This document shows, piece after piece, positions 25,066 to 33,484 of a stretch of 64,000 nt of DNA. The stretch's first letter is position 1. Each line of letters begins with the position of its first letter. The notes beneath the pieces are model-generated. The model saw nothing but the letters and a program-made list of their open reading frames with translations, was not told the DNA's origin and ran no database searches. The stretch is from Falsiroseomonas sp051860665 (GTDB lineage: Bacteria; Pseudomonadota; Alphaproteobacteria; Acetobacterales; Acetobacteraceae). The translations under genes were made by a program, and so were the position numbers. Where the stretch lies: contig NZ_JBHYDM010000020.1 in assembly GCF_051860665.1 (NCBI RefSeq), positions 22,651-86,650 on the forward strand, read 5' to 3'.

Positions 25066-26055
25066 ATGCTGAACGCGGCGATCGTGGGCATGGGCCGCTG
25101 GGGCCAGGTGCTGGTGAACAGCGTGCAGGACCAGGGCAAGCCGAAGCCGGGGGCGGCGATCCGCTTCGTGGCCGGCAGCACCCGCAGCCCGGACAAGGCG
25201 CGGGACTGGGCCGCGACGCAGGGCCTCCGCATCCTGCCGGATTTCGAGTCCGTGCTGGCCGACCCCGCGGTGCAGGCCGTGGCGCTGGCGACGCCACATG
25301 CCCAGCACGCGGCCCAGGTGGTGGCCGCCGCCCGCGCCGGTAAGCATGTCTTCGTCGAGAAACCCTTCACGCTGGACCGCGCCAGCGCCGCCGCCGCGGT
25401 GGCGGCCTGCCGGGAGGCGGGGGTGGTGATGGCGCTCGGCCACAACCGCCGCTTCCTGCCTGCCGTCGCGCTGATGAAGCAGATGCTGGCGGAGGGTGCG
25501 CTGGGCACGCTGCTGCATGTGGATGGCCAGTTCAGCGGCCCCGGCGCGCGCGCCTACCAGGCCGGCATGTGGCGCGCCGACCGGGCCGAAAGCCCGCTCG
25601 GTGGCATGGGTGGCATGGGGATCCATATGATCGACATGATCATCCACCTCGCCGGGCGTTTCCGGCAGGTGACCGTCCAGAGCCACGCCCAGGTCAGCCA
25701 GACCATCGACGATACCACGGCGATGCTCGGCCTGCTGGAGCGCGGCGCCACGGTGAATTTCGCCACCCTCTCCCTGAGCCCCTCCTTCTGGCGGGTCGCG
25801 CTGTATGGGACGGAGGGAATTCTTGTTCTCCAAGGGCATGAGAACCTGTCCTTCATCCCGCGCGAGGGTCAGGGCTGGGTCAAGGAATTTCCGAAGACCG
25901 ATATCGAAGCCGCTGAACTTGCAGCATTTGCCGCGGCCGTCGCCGGTGGCGCGGCCTATCCGCTGCCGGTTGAGGAGGCGATCCATGGCGTCGCGGTCTT
26001 CGAGGCGATGATCGGCGCCGCCGCATCCGGCAGCAGCTACGCCGTGGTGGCGTAA
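25066..26055 (+). CDS. Gfo/Idh/MocA-family oxidoreductase
   Basis: 329-aa NAD(P)-dependent dehydrogenase. The Rossmann glycine motif is VGMGRWGQV (about residues 7-15). The conserved EKPF motif (HVFVEKPFTLD) follows near residue 100. A C-terminal substrate domain contains the GGMGGMGIHMIDMIIHLAG segment with its catalytic His. The ATG at 25066 has AGAGGAA about 8 nt before it. Substrate is probably a sugar, inositol or related polyol, but this superfamily is too broad to say. Confidence 0.88.
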   Translation: MLNAAIVGMGRWGQVLVNSVQDQGKPKPGAAIRFVAGSTRSPDKARDWAATQGLRILPDFESVLADPAVQAVALATPHAQHAAQVVAAARAGKHVFVEKPFTLDRASAAAAVAACREAGVVMALGHNRRFLPAVALMKQMLAEGALGTLLHVDGQFSGPGARAYQAGMWRADRAESPLGGMGGMGIHMIDMIIHLAGRFRQVTVQSHAQVSQTIDDTTAMLGLLERGATVNFATLSLSPSFWRVALYGTEGILVLQGHENLSFIPREGQGWVKEFPKTDIEAAELAAFAAAVAGGAAYPLPVEEAIHGVAVFEAMIGAAASGSSYAVVA

Positions 26056-26084
26056 CGGCCGGCAGCTCGGCTAGGCTGCGCGTC

Positions 26085-26408
26085 ATGACGACGCGCCGCC
26101 GCCTGCTGACCTGCCTGCCCGCAGCTGTGCCCGCAGCTTTGCCCATTGGCGGCGCCCTGCTGCCGGCCGCCGCCGGGGCCTTCAGGCTGGAGGCACCTTC
26201 CGCCGCCACCGCCGCGGATTATGGCACCGGCTGCCCGGCAACCCAGGCGCATGAGGCCCTGCAGGCGGAGCTGGACCGGCTGCTGGACGGCCGGCCGCTG
26301 CCGCCGGCCCTGGCGCCGGAGCTCGCCCGGCTGGCGCGCTGCCCCTTCTGCGGCTGCGCGGTGGCCGGCGCCGCGGATCATGGCGAGGCGCCCGCGCCCG
26401 CGCGCTGA
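26085..26408 (+). CDS. Small exported Cys-containing protein, unknown
   Basis: 107-aa protein with an Arg-rich then hydrophobic N terminus (MTTRRRLLTCLPAAVPAALP), a likely leader cleaved near residue 32. The mature part has a CPFCGC cluster near its end plus one Cys in GTGCPATQ, suggesting metal binding or disulfides. No family recognised. It starts 29 nt after the Gfo/Idh/MocA gene. Confidence 0.5.
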   Translation: MTTRRRLLTCLPAAVPAALPIGGALLPAAAGAFRLEAPSAATAADYGTGCPATQAHEALQAELDRLLDGRPLPPALAPELARLARCPFCGCAVAGAADHGEAPAPAR

Positions 26409-26480
26409 GCCGCCAGCTTGCCGCCCAGCCATACCCAGCCTAGGAAAAGCGCGCCGAAACCGCTCGAGGAGCAAAGCGCG

Positions 26481-26831
26481 ATGTCCAAGATCACCCGCCA
26501 GGGCAGCAACCAGATCCTGTCCTCCTCGGTGGAGTACCACAACTTCGTCTACCTGGCCGGCATGACCGCCGACGACCTGTCCCAGGACATCACGGGCCAG
26601 ACCCGCCAGGTGCTCGCGAAGATCACCGCCGCGCTGGAAGCCAATGGCACCGACACCACCCGCCTGCTGCAGGCGCAGATCTGGCTGAAGGACATCCGCG
26701 ACCGCGATGCCATGAACAAGGTCTGGATCGAGTGGCTGGGCGATGCCGGCCGCCCGGTGCGCGCCTGCGTCGAGGCCAATATGGCCGATCCGCGCCACCT
26801 GGTGGAGATCATGGTCACCGCCTGCCGCTGA
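26481..26831 (+). CDS. RidA/YjgF family protein
   Basis: 116-aa RidA-family protein. Typical features: NFVYLAGMTADDLSQDITGQTRQVLAKITAALEANGT, then LLQAQIWLKDI and the C-terminal RACVEANMADPRHLVEI, which carries the conserved substrate-binding Arg. Such trimers hydrolyse reactive enamines and imines, or take part in small-molecule catabolism. Start chosen at an ATG matching the family length; a GAGGAGC lies about 9 nt upstream. Monocistronic, followed by a strong hairpin. Confidence 0.88.
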   Translation: MSKITRQGSNQILSSSVEYHNFVYLAGMTADDLSQDITGQTRQVLAKITAALEANGTDTTRLLQAQIWLKDIRDRDAMNKVWIEWLGDAGRPVRACVEANMADPRHLVEIMVTACR

Positions 26832-26840
26832 GGCACGCGC

Positions 26841-26865
26841 GCCCCCCGCGCCAGGCGCGGGGGGC
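26841..26865 (+). terminator. Hairpin after the RidA gene
   Basis: GCCCCCCGCGCC (26841-26852) and GGCGCGGGGGGC (26854-26865) form a perfect 12-bp inverted repeat with a minimal loop, 9 nt after the RidA stop. No U-run follows, so it would act as a transcript-stabilising or Rho-assisted end rather than a textbook intrinsic terminator. Confidence 0.5.
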
Positions 26866-26879
26866 ACCCGCCCGAATCT

Positions 26880-27167
26880 CACCCATTCGGGATCGACATG
26901 ACAGCCATGTGACTCGATCCTGGCACCTCTCCATTCCGTGTTTCGAGTGTTGCTTTCATGCCGCAACACTGTGGCTTCGTGTTTCGCCGTGTTTCATCCT
27001 AGGAAGATGATCTTTTCCTGGAAGCTCATCCACAGCGAGGCTGAACGAATCAGCGCATATTTCGCCGTGTATCATCACAGCGGGTTGCCCGGCCCCGGCG
27101 CCCACGGTTACCGCAGTCACCAGGCGAGCCATCCGGGCTCCGTCGGTGGCGAAACAGGGGATACTAC
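26880..27167 (+). promoter_or_regulatory. AT-richer leader region upstream of the CHAP gene
   Basis: This is the only gap above 300 bases in the window (26832-27167), and no gene was seen in it. It is distinctly AT-richer than its surroundings. It holds three copies of CGTGTTTC (26937, 26978 and 26988) plus a CGTGTATC at 27066. A 17-bp direct repeat with one mismatch occurs at 26982-26998 and 27060-27076. A GTGTTGC/GCAACAC stem (26947-26953 with 26963-26969) lies at the left. It may combine promoter, operator sites and a structured leader. Confidence 0.45.
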
Positions 27168-28097
27168 ATGCGGGCAAAAGGCACGCTGGCAGCACTCTGT
27201 GTCTTCATGGGCGCGGCGCTGACACATCTTCCGGCCGAGGCCGCCGAACGCAGCGGCCGGACCGCGCAGAAGCAGTCCCGCCCCGCCCAGTCCACCGCGA
27301 CGCCCCGCCCAGCCTCCCCCGCCGAACTGCGCCAGCAGGCCGCGCAACGCGCCAGCGCCACCCGCCAGGCGGCGGCGGCCCAGCGCCAGGCCGCGCAGCG
27401 GCCCACCGGCACCGCGGCCCATCGGCCCGCCGCCACCGCCGCGCGCCGCCCGGCCGCCGCCTCCGCCAGCCAGGCGCAGGAGGTCCAGCGCCTGTCGCAG
27501 CAGCAGGCCCCGGCCGCCACCCGCATCGCATCGCTCGGCGTGATGCGCCCGGCCCTGGCGGTGGGCGCCGGCACGCCGATCCTGCCCGTGGCCGCCACCA
27601 GCGGCCTGTCCTGCGTGCCCTTCGCCCGCATGGCCACCGGCATGAACATCAGCGGCGATGCCCGCATGTGGTGGCACAATGCCGCCGGCAGCTATGCCCG
27701 CGGCAATGCGCCGGAGCGTGGCTCCATCCTCGCCTTCACCGCTTCCGGCGGCATGTCGCGCGGTCATGTGGCGGTGGTCAGCCGGGTGCTGGACCCGCGC
27801 ACCATCCATATCGACCATTCCAACTGGGCCGGCCCCGGCATCCGTCGCGGCAGCGTGATGCGCGGCGTGACGGTGGTGGACGTCTCGGACCGCAATGACT
27901 GGACCGCGGTGCGCGTCCAGGTCGGGCACGATGCCTCCAGCTTCGGCCGCACCTATTCCACGCATGGCTTCATCTACAACCGCCCCACCGGCACCCGGAT
28001 GATGACGGCCGAGGCGGCCGGCTATACCGAGGTGGCCGAGGCCTCGCCGCATGCGGCGCAGCACCAGCGCCTGGCCGCGCAACTCTTCGGCCAGTGA
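27168..28097 (+). CDS. Secreted CHAP-domain protein (cell-wall amidase/peptidase)
   Basis: 309-aa exported protein. A signal peptide (MRAKGTLAALCVFMGAALTHLPAEA) is followed by a long low-complexity linker rich in Ala, Gln, Arg and Pro (about 30-125). A CHAP domain follows (about 140-290), with catalytic Cys in LSCVPFARM, His in RGHVAVVS and a third residue in IDHSNWA. It probably cuts peptidoglycan, or remodels it at division. The unusual leader before it suggests special regulation. Confidence 0.87.
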   Translation: MRAKGTLAALCVFMGAALTHLPAEAAERSGRTAQKQSRPAQSTATPRPASPAELRQQAAQRASATRQAAAAQRQAAQRPTGTAAHRPAATAARRPAAASASQAQEVQRLSQQQAPAATRIASLGVMRPALAVGAGTPILPVAATSGLSCVPFARMATGMNISGDARMWWHNAAGSYARGNAPERGSILAFTASGGMSRGHVAVVSRVLDPRTIHIDHSNWAGPGIRRGSVMRGVTVVDVSDRNDWTAVRVQVGHDASSFGRTYSTHGFIYNRPTGTRMMTAEAAGYTEVAEASPHAAQHQRLAAQLFGQ

Positions 28098-28130
28098 GGC
28101 GTCCCCCTCGCGGCTGGCGAGGATCCGGGG

Positions 28131-28637
28131 ATGCATGAACGCGGCGCCGATGGCGTGGAACGGCTGAGGCTCGGCGACAGCGCCAGCCTCGGGGGGCAGA
28201 TCCCGAACAATCCGCGCCTGCCGGTGCTGCTGCACTGCGGCGCGACGCCGCCCGGCGACCCGGCCGCCGCCGAGGCGCTGTTTGCCCGGCATGGCTGGCC
28301 GCCGGCCTGGCGGAACGGGATCTTCGACCATGACCATTACCACCCCAACGCCCATGAGGCGCTGGCGGTTGCCCGCGGCCATGTGCGGGTGCGGCTCGGG
28401 GCGGAGGCGGGGGTGACGCTGGATCTGGCGGCGGGCGACGTGGTGGTGCTGCCGGCCGGCACGGCGCATCGCAACCTCGGCCAGTCGGAGGACCTTCTGG
28501 TGGTCGGCGCCTATCCGCCCGGCGACCCGCCCGAGCAGTTTTCCAACAGGCCCGGGGAGCGGGAGCGGGCGCTGCATGCGATTCCCGCCACGCCCGACCC
28601 GCCCTGCGATCCGGTGACGGGCCTCGCCTACCGTTAG
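28131..28637 (+). CDS. Cupin-domain protein (YjlB-like)
   Basis: 168-aa single-domain cupin. Cupin motif 1 is visible in DHDHYHPNAHEALAVARGHVRVRLG, where His and Glu ligands bind metal, and motif 2 in AGDVVVLPAGTAHRN. This pattern matches YjlB-type cupins of unknown role. Follows the CHAP gene by 33 nt and is convergent with the acyltransferase gene, whose stop adjoins its own. Function unknown. Confidence 0.82.
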   Translation: MHERGADGVERLRLGDSASLGGQIPNNPRLPVLLHCGATPPGDPAAAEALFARHGWPPAWRNGIFDHDHYHPNAHEALAVARGHVRVRLGAEAGVTLDLAAGDVVVLPAGTAHRNLGQSEDLLVVGAYPPGDPPEQFSNRPGERERALHAIPATPDPPCDPVTGLAYR

Positions 28638-29603
28638 CTACCGGTCCGGCTGGAAGACATGCGCCATGAACCACTGTTCGGGATGGGCGCGCACAACCGC
28701 CTCCACCACCCGGTCCAAGGCCGCGATATCCTCCAGCACCGCCGCGCGACCGCGCCCTTGCGGGCCGACCGGGACGGGCGGAAGAAAATGCAGGCGGAAG
28801 CGGGCGGCCTCGCCCAACCGCTCGGCATAGGCCGGCACCAGCGCCGCGCCGGTGGAGGAGGCCAGGCGCACGGCGCGCATGATGTTCCCGTCCATGCGCA
28901 GCGGCCGGCCGAGGGCGGGGGCATGCACCCTGCCCTCCCAGAACTCGTCCACGTAATACAGCAGCGCCGCCTCCCGGCTCTCCAGCACGCGATGCGCCTC
29001 GAAAACCGCGCCCAGCGTCGGCGCCACGGCGACGGCGGCCTGCGGCCCCGCGGCGCTGCGGCTGCGCCCCCGCGCCCGGTCCGCGATGCGCATGCGAAAA
29101 CGGTTGGGCAGGCGCTGGTAGATGGCGTGGAAGGGAATGCCGAGCTGGGCGAGGCCGGCATGCACCACCTCCCAATTCCCGACATGCAGCCCGGCCACGA
29201 TCAGCGGCTGGCCGGCCTCGCGCGGGCCCAGCACATGCTCGGCGCCCACCACCTCGATGCGGCCCTCGGCGCGGAAGCGGGACAGGGCGGCGAATTCGCC
29301 GAAGCATCGGCCGACATGCGCCCAATGGGCGGCGAGCAGCGCCTCGATTTCCGCCTCACTCGCCTCCGGCCGCAGAAGCCGCAGCAGGGCGCGGACGCGG
29401 TCGGAGCCCACCTGCCGCTTGCGCCCGGCCCGCAGCCCCATGCGGGCGCCGAAGGCGGAGGCGGCCTCGGTGGGCAGGGCGCGCATCGCCTGGTGCGGCA
29501 GCCAGTCGGCCAGGCCCTGCAGGGGATCGCGAACCCAGTAGCGCAGCAGCGCCTGGCGTTCGGTCCAGCGCCAGGGCGGTGCGGGGTAGAGGTGGTCAAC
29601 CAA
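28638..29603 (-). CDS. LpxL/HtrB-type acyltransferase
   Basis: 321-aa lysophospholipid/lipid A acyltransferase-like protein. The catalytic H-x4-E/D motif is HVGNWE (in LIVAGLHVGNWEVVHAGL). Other features include IYQRLPNRFRMRIADRARGRS and YVDEFWEGRVHAPALGRPLRM, in the position of the family's acceptor site. No clear transmembrane helix; peripheral inner-membrane location is expected. Its ATG lies 8 nt inside the end of the P450 gene, so the two are translationally coupled. Whether its acceptor is lipid A or another lipid is unknown. Confidence 0.85.
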   Translation of the reverse strand: MVDHLYPAPPWRWTERQALLRYWVRDPLQGLADWLPHQAMRALPTEAASAFGARMGLRAGRKRQVGSDRVRALLRLLRPEASEAEIEALLAAHWAHVGRCFGEFAALSRFRAEGRIEVVGAEHVLGPREAGQPLIVAGLHVGNWEVVHAGLAQLGIPFHAIYQRLPNRFRMRIADRARGRSRSAAGPQAAVAVAPTLGAVFEAHRVLESREAALLYYVDEFWEGRVHAPALGRPLRMDGNIMRAVRLASSTGAALVPAYAERLGEAARFRLHFLPPVPVGPQGRGRAAVLEDIAALDRVVEAVVRAHPEQWFMAHVFQPDR

Positions 29604-30996
29604 GCGGCGCGATCCGCATCGGCAGGGTTTCGCCCGGGCGCAGCGTCAGCCGCGCCACCGGCATCACCTGCGTCCCCGGCTCCAGCGCCAGCCGGAAATG
29701 GCCGGCGAGCGCGGCCAGGCAGATGGTCGCCTCGGCCAGGCCCAGATGCATGCCCGTGCAGATGCGCGGCCCGGTGCTGAAGGGGATATAGGCATGCCGT
29801 GGCGGCTTCGGCGCGCCGGGCAGGAAGCGGTCGGGGATGAAGGCATCCGGCTGGTCCCAGAGGCCGGGCTTGCGGTGCAGCAGCCAGGGGCTGACCAGGA
29901 TGATGGTGCCCTTCCGCACCGGGCGGTCGCCGATCCGGTCCGGCCCCAGCGCCTCCCGCGACAGCAGCGGCACGGGGGGGTAGAGCCGCAGCGTCTCCTC
30001 CACCACGGCGCGGGTGAAGGGCAGGTTGGGCAGGTCGGCGAGCGTCGCCACGCGATCGCCCAGCGCACCGCGCACCTCCTCGACCAGGCGGGTCGCGCTC
30101 GGCGCGTCCTGGGAGAGCATGAACAGCGCCCAGGCGAGGGTATTGGCCGTGGTCTCGTGGCCGGCCATGAACAGCACGATCGCCTCATTGCGGAAGGCGC
30201 GGCGGTCCATCGGGCGGTCCGTGCCGGGAACCTTGGCCTCCGACATGGCGCGGATCAGGGAGGCCTCACCCTCCCCCGGCGCGTCCAAAATGCCGGCGAT
30301 CAGCCCGTCCACCACCTGGTGGATGCGCCGCGCCGAATCCCGCACGGCGGCGCTGCGGTAGCGCGGAAACCAGTCCGGCAGGCCGAGCAGCGACAGGAGA
30401 TCGGTCTGGCCGATGCAGGCCTGATAGTCCGCGAAGGCGGCGACCACCTCCTTCGCCGCATCGCGCCCCAGGGCGCGGCCGAAGATGGTGCGGCAGATGA
30501 TCTCGGCGGTCAGGTGCCCCATCTCCGCCAGCACATCCAACGGACGGTCGGGCGGCAAGGCGCGCCAGGCGTTGCGGCGTTCGGCCGCGGCCTCGGTGAT
30601 CGCGGGTGCGAGTTCCGCCAGGCGGGAGACATGGGTGACCGGGGCGACGACGCGGCGGCGCTCGCGCCAGAGCGGCCCGTCGGAGACGAAGAGGCCGTCG
30701 CCCAGCAGCGGGATCAGCGCGTGGCGGTGCTGCGGGCTCTTGCGCTGGAAATTCTCGTGCCGCTCGACGAAGACGTAGTGCACCGAGTCCGGGCTGTTGC
30801 AGACCACCACATCCCGCAGCAACAACCGGCTGCCATAGACGTCCCGCTCGAAGGAGGATTTGGCCCAGATGGCGAGCCAGTTCTCCCGCGCCAGCCTGAG
30901 CATCTGGCGCAGCGGCAGGCCCCGATCCGGCCTTGGCGGATAGGGCGGCACATAGGGCGCCAAGGTGGTTGGCGGGGCAGCCGGTTCGATCAGCAT
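29596..30996 (-). CDS. Cytochrome P450
   Basis: 466-aa soluble cytochrome P450. All hallmarks are intact: the I-helix AGHETT, the K-helix EETLR (ExxR), and the heme-binding loop FSTGPRICTG with its proximal Cys near residue 418. The N terminus is Pro-rich without a membrane anchor, as in bacterial enzymes. Overall it resembles fatty-acid/alkane hydroxylating types. No dedicated ferredoxin or reductase is adjacent. Coupling to the acyltransferase implies hydroxylated lipids or acyl chains as a possible theme, though this is inference. Confidence 0.93.
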   Translation of the reverse strand: MLIEPAAPPTTLAPYVPPYPPRPDRGLPLRQMLRLARENWLAIWAKSSFERDVYGSRLLLRDVVVCNSPDSVHYVFVERHENFQRKSPQHRHALIPLLGDGLFVSDGPLWRERRRVVAPVTHVSRLAELAPAITEAAAERRNAWRALPPDRPLDVLAEMGHLTAEIICRTIFGRALGRDAAKEVVAAFADYQACIGQTDLLSLLGLPDWFPRYRSAAVRDSARRIHQVVDGLIAGILDAPGEGEASLIRAMSEAKVPGTDRPMDRRAFRNEAIVLFMAGHETTANTLAWALFMLSQDAPSATRLVEEVRGALGDRVATLADLPNLPFTRAVVEETLRLYPPVPLLSREALGPDRIGDRPVRKGTIILVSPWLLHRKPGLWDQPDAFIPDRFLPGAPKPPRHAYIPFSTGPRICTGMHLGLAEATICLAALAGHFRLALEPGTQVMPVARLTLRPGETLPMRIAPLG

Positions 30997-31024
30997 GCCC
31001 CGCAGACTACAGGGATGGGCGGCG

Positions 31025-32092
31025 TTACGCAGCCTCCGCCGTCAGCACGATGCGGCCGGTCACCTTGCCCTCCCGCAGCCGCTGCAGGGCGCTGTCGGCG
31101 TTGCGCAGCGGCTCCCGCGTCACCGGGATGCCCGGCAAGCCGCCGCCCTGGGCGATCTTCACCAGCTCGCGCAGCTCCTTCGGATTGCCGACATAGCTGC
31201 CGCGCACGGTCAGCGCCCGCATCGCCATGACCGGCAGCGGCACCGTCAGCTCCCCACCGAAGAGCCCCACCTGGATCAGCGTGCCGCCCTTGGTCAGCGC
31301 GTCGAAGCACATGCGCGCGGTCTGGCTGCCATTCACCAGGTCGATGATCGCCTCCACCGGCCCGCCGCAGAGCGCGACCAGCCGCTGGACCGTGTCATCC
31401 CCGCCCGGCTGGAAGGTGTCGGAGGCCCCGGCCTGCCGCGCCGCCTCCAGTTTTTGTGCGCTCAGATCGACCGAGACGATGCGCTTGTGCCCCATGGCCT
31501 TCAGAACCGCGATCGCCTGCAGGCCCAGCCCGCCGGCGCCGACCAGCACGATCGGCACCTCGGGCGGCATCGGCATGATCTTGTTGATGGCCGAATAGAC
31601 GGTGATGCCGGAGCAGGCATAGGTGGCGGCCAGCGCCGGGTCGAGGTCGCCGGCATCGACCAGGTGGCGCGGCTCCGGCACCAGGATGTGCGTGGCGTAG
31701 CCACCATTCTGGAAAATCCCCAAGGCCTTGCCCTGGAGGCACATATTATCCTCCTCCGCCCGGCACTTGGCACAGGTGCCGCAGCCGACCCAGGGGAAGA
31801 CGATTCGGGTCTGGCCGACGGCGAGCCCCTGCCCCTCGGCCTCCGGCCCCCATTTCACCACGCGGCCCACCGTCTCATGCCCCATGGCCAGCGGCAGCTT
31901 CACGCCGCGATCCGAGAGCTTCATCTTGCCGCGGCTGCCTAGGTCCCATTCGCCTTCCCAGACATGGATGTCGGAATGGCAGACGCCGGCATGGGTAACC
32001 TCGAGCAGGACCTGCTTGCCGGTGGGCTCCGGCGTCGGCAGCTCGATCTCCTGCAGCGGCTCTCCGGCTGCGACCACGGCCCAGGCTTTCAT
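31025..32092 (-). CDS. Zinc-dependent alcohol dehydrogenase
   Basis: 355-aa medium-chain dehydrogenase. Catalytic zinc ligands lie in HAGVCHSDIHVWEG (Cys), MGHETVG (His-Glu) and a later Cys. The structural-zinc loop has four cysteines in CGTCAKCRAEEDNMC. The NAD-binding motif VGAGGLGLQAIAV is near residue 178. Start at 32092 begins MKAWAVV; an in-frame ATG at 32128 lacks support. Acts on primary or secondary alcohols; exact substrate unknown. Upstream of the P450 gene on the same strand, 28 nt from its start. Confidence 0.9.
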   Translation of the reverse strand: MKAWAVVAAGEPLQEIELPTPEPTGKQVLLEVTHAGVCHSDIHVWEGEWDLGSRGKMKLSDRGVKLPLAMGHETVGRVVKWGPEAEGQGLAVGQTRIVFPWVGCGTCAKCRAEEDNMCLQGKALGIFQNGGYATHILVPEPRHLVDAGDLDPALAATYACSGITVYSAINKIMPMPPEVPIVLVGAGGLGLQAIAVLKAMGHKRIVSVDLSAQKLEAARQAGASDTFQPGGDDTVQRLVALCGGPVEAIIDLVNGSQTARMCFDALTKGGTLIQVGLFGGELTVPLPVMAMRALTVRGSYVGNPKELRELVKIAQGGGLPGIPVTREPLRNADSALQRLREGKVTGRIVLTAEAA

Positions 32093-32146
32093 GCGCGCGT
32101 TTCCCCGATTGCGTGGCGGGCATCGCAACAGGGGAAGGCCCGCCGG

Positions 32147-33118
32147 TCAATCCGGGCGGATATTGTTCTCCCGCACCACCTGACCCCAGGTCGCGATCTG
32201 CCGGGACAGGAAGGGCGCGAAGGCCGCCTCCCCCTGCGGCTCCAGGTCGATGCCGAGCGCCAGCACGCGCTGGCGCAGTTCCGGGATCGCCAGCGCCTCG
32301 AGCAGCGCCGCCTCCATGCGCTGCTTGATCGGCGTGGGGATGCCGGCGGGGCCGAGAAACCCCCAGAAGGCGCGGGCATCGATGCCGGGCACACCGGATT
32401 CCGCGAGCGTCGGGATATCGGGCATGGAGGGCGAGCGGGTCGCGCCGGTCTGCGCCAGCGGCACCAGCGCGCCGCTGTCGATATGCGCGCCGATGGCGGG
32501 CCGCGTGGCGACGGGAAGGTCCACTTCGCCGGCCACAGCGGCGACCGAAAGCGGGCCGCCGCCGCGATAGGGCACATGCACCAGTTGAAGGCCGGCCGCC
32601 TTGCCGACCAGCGCCATGGTCAGATGCGCCAGCGACCCGTTGCCGATGGTGCCATAGGTGAGCGTATCCGGCTTCGCCTTGGCGGCTGCCGCCATCTCGC
32701 CAAAACTCTTGAAGGGCCGTGTGCGATGCGCGGTGAGCACCATCGGCGCCGTTCCGAACAGCAGCAGCGGCGTCAGGTCCCGCTCCGTGTCGAAGCCGAT
32801 ATTCGGGATCAGGGACGGGTTCACCGCATGGGTGTCGAAGACCAGCACCCAGCTGTTCCCATCCGGCGCGCTGCGCGCCACCGCCGCCGTACCGATGGCG
32901 CCCGAGGCGCCGGTGCGGTTCTCCACCACCACATTGGTGCCGAGGATGCGGTTCAGATGCGGCTGCAGCAGCCGCGCCAGCGCATCCGTGCTGCCGCCGG
33001 GCGGAAAGGGTGCGACGATACGGATCGGGCCGGAGGGCCAGGCGGGCTGCGCACGCAGCGCCGGCGCGGCCAGCGCGGCGCCGGCCGAAAGCAGCACGCG
33101 GCGCGTGAGCTGGGGCAT
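32147..33118 (-). CDS. Bug/TctC family solute receptor
   Basis: 323-aa periplasmic receptor. Leader MPQLTRRVLLSAGAALAAPALRAQ, then RIVAPFPPGGSTDALARLLQ, VVENRTGASGAIGTAAVAR, and the HVPYRGGGP motif. The late TLAESGVPGIDARAFWG segment follows. It matches the truncated receptor at 1-659 over its length, including spacing, far better than the one at 4037, so those two are probably recent paralogues. Separated from the alcohol dehydrogenase start by 54 nt on the same strand. Confidence 0.93.
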   Translation of the reverse strand: MPQLTRRVLLSAGAALAAPALRAQPAWPSGPIRIVAPFPPGGSTDALARLLQPHLNRILGTNVVVENRTGASGAIGTAAVARSAPDGNSWVLVFDTHAVNPSLIPNIGFDTERDLTPLLLFGTAPMVLTAHRTRPFKSFGEMAAAAKAKPDTLTYGTIGNGSLAHLTMALVGKAAGLQLVHVPYRGGGPLSVAAVAGEVDLPVATRPAIGAHIDSGALVPLAQTGATRSPSMPDIPTLAESGVPGIDARAFWGFLGPAGIPTPIKQRMEAALLEALAIPELRQRVLALGIDLEPQGEAAFAPFLSRQIATWGQVVRENNIRPD

Positions 33119-33244
33119 GTTCTGGTTCCTCCCTGGTCTTTCTTGCCGACCATTAGGCCGAAGCCCGGACCCGGCTACAAGCCGCGCCGCAACGGCCCCG
33201 CGTCCAAGGCGTTGGAGACACCGGACCATGAGGAGGATTGCGAC

Positions 33245-33484
33245 ATGATCAGGAAGCCCATCGCTCCCGCCAGCTCGGACGCACCGGGCGAGCTGGCCGG
33301 CGAGGACCTGACCGGCCTGGTCGACGGCCTGACCGGCCACCCCAAGGGGCTGGACCTCCGCGAAGCCGAGGCTGGCGCGGCCGCCGCCGAAGCCGCCGAA
33401 GCCACGGAGATGACGGAGGAGGAGCGCGAGGCGGCCGAGGAGGCGGAGGCGCGCCCCAACCTCGGCTTCACCCCGCCGCGCTGA
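33245..33484 (+). CDS. Small acidic protein, unknown
   Basis: 79-aa protein, highly acidic and Ala-rich in its second half (AEAGAAAAEAAEATEMTEEEREAAEEAEARPN), predicted helical and soluble. It has an excellent AGGAGG 10 nt before the ATG at 33245. It ends 17 nt inside the convergent esterase gene. Too compositionally biased for a family assignment; the ribosome-binding site and codon pattern argue it is real. Confidence 0.6.
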   Translation: MIRKPIAPASSDAPGELAGEDLTGLVDGLTGHPKGLDLREAEAGAAAAEAAEATEMTEEEREAAEEAEARPNLGFTPPR

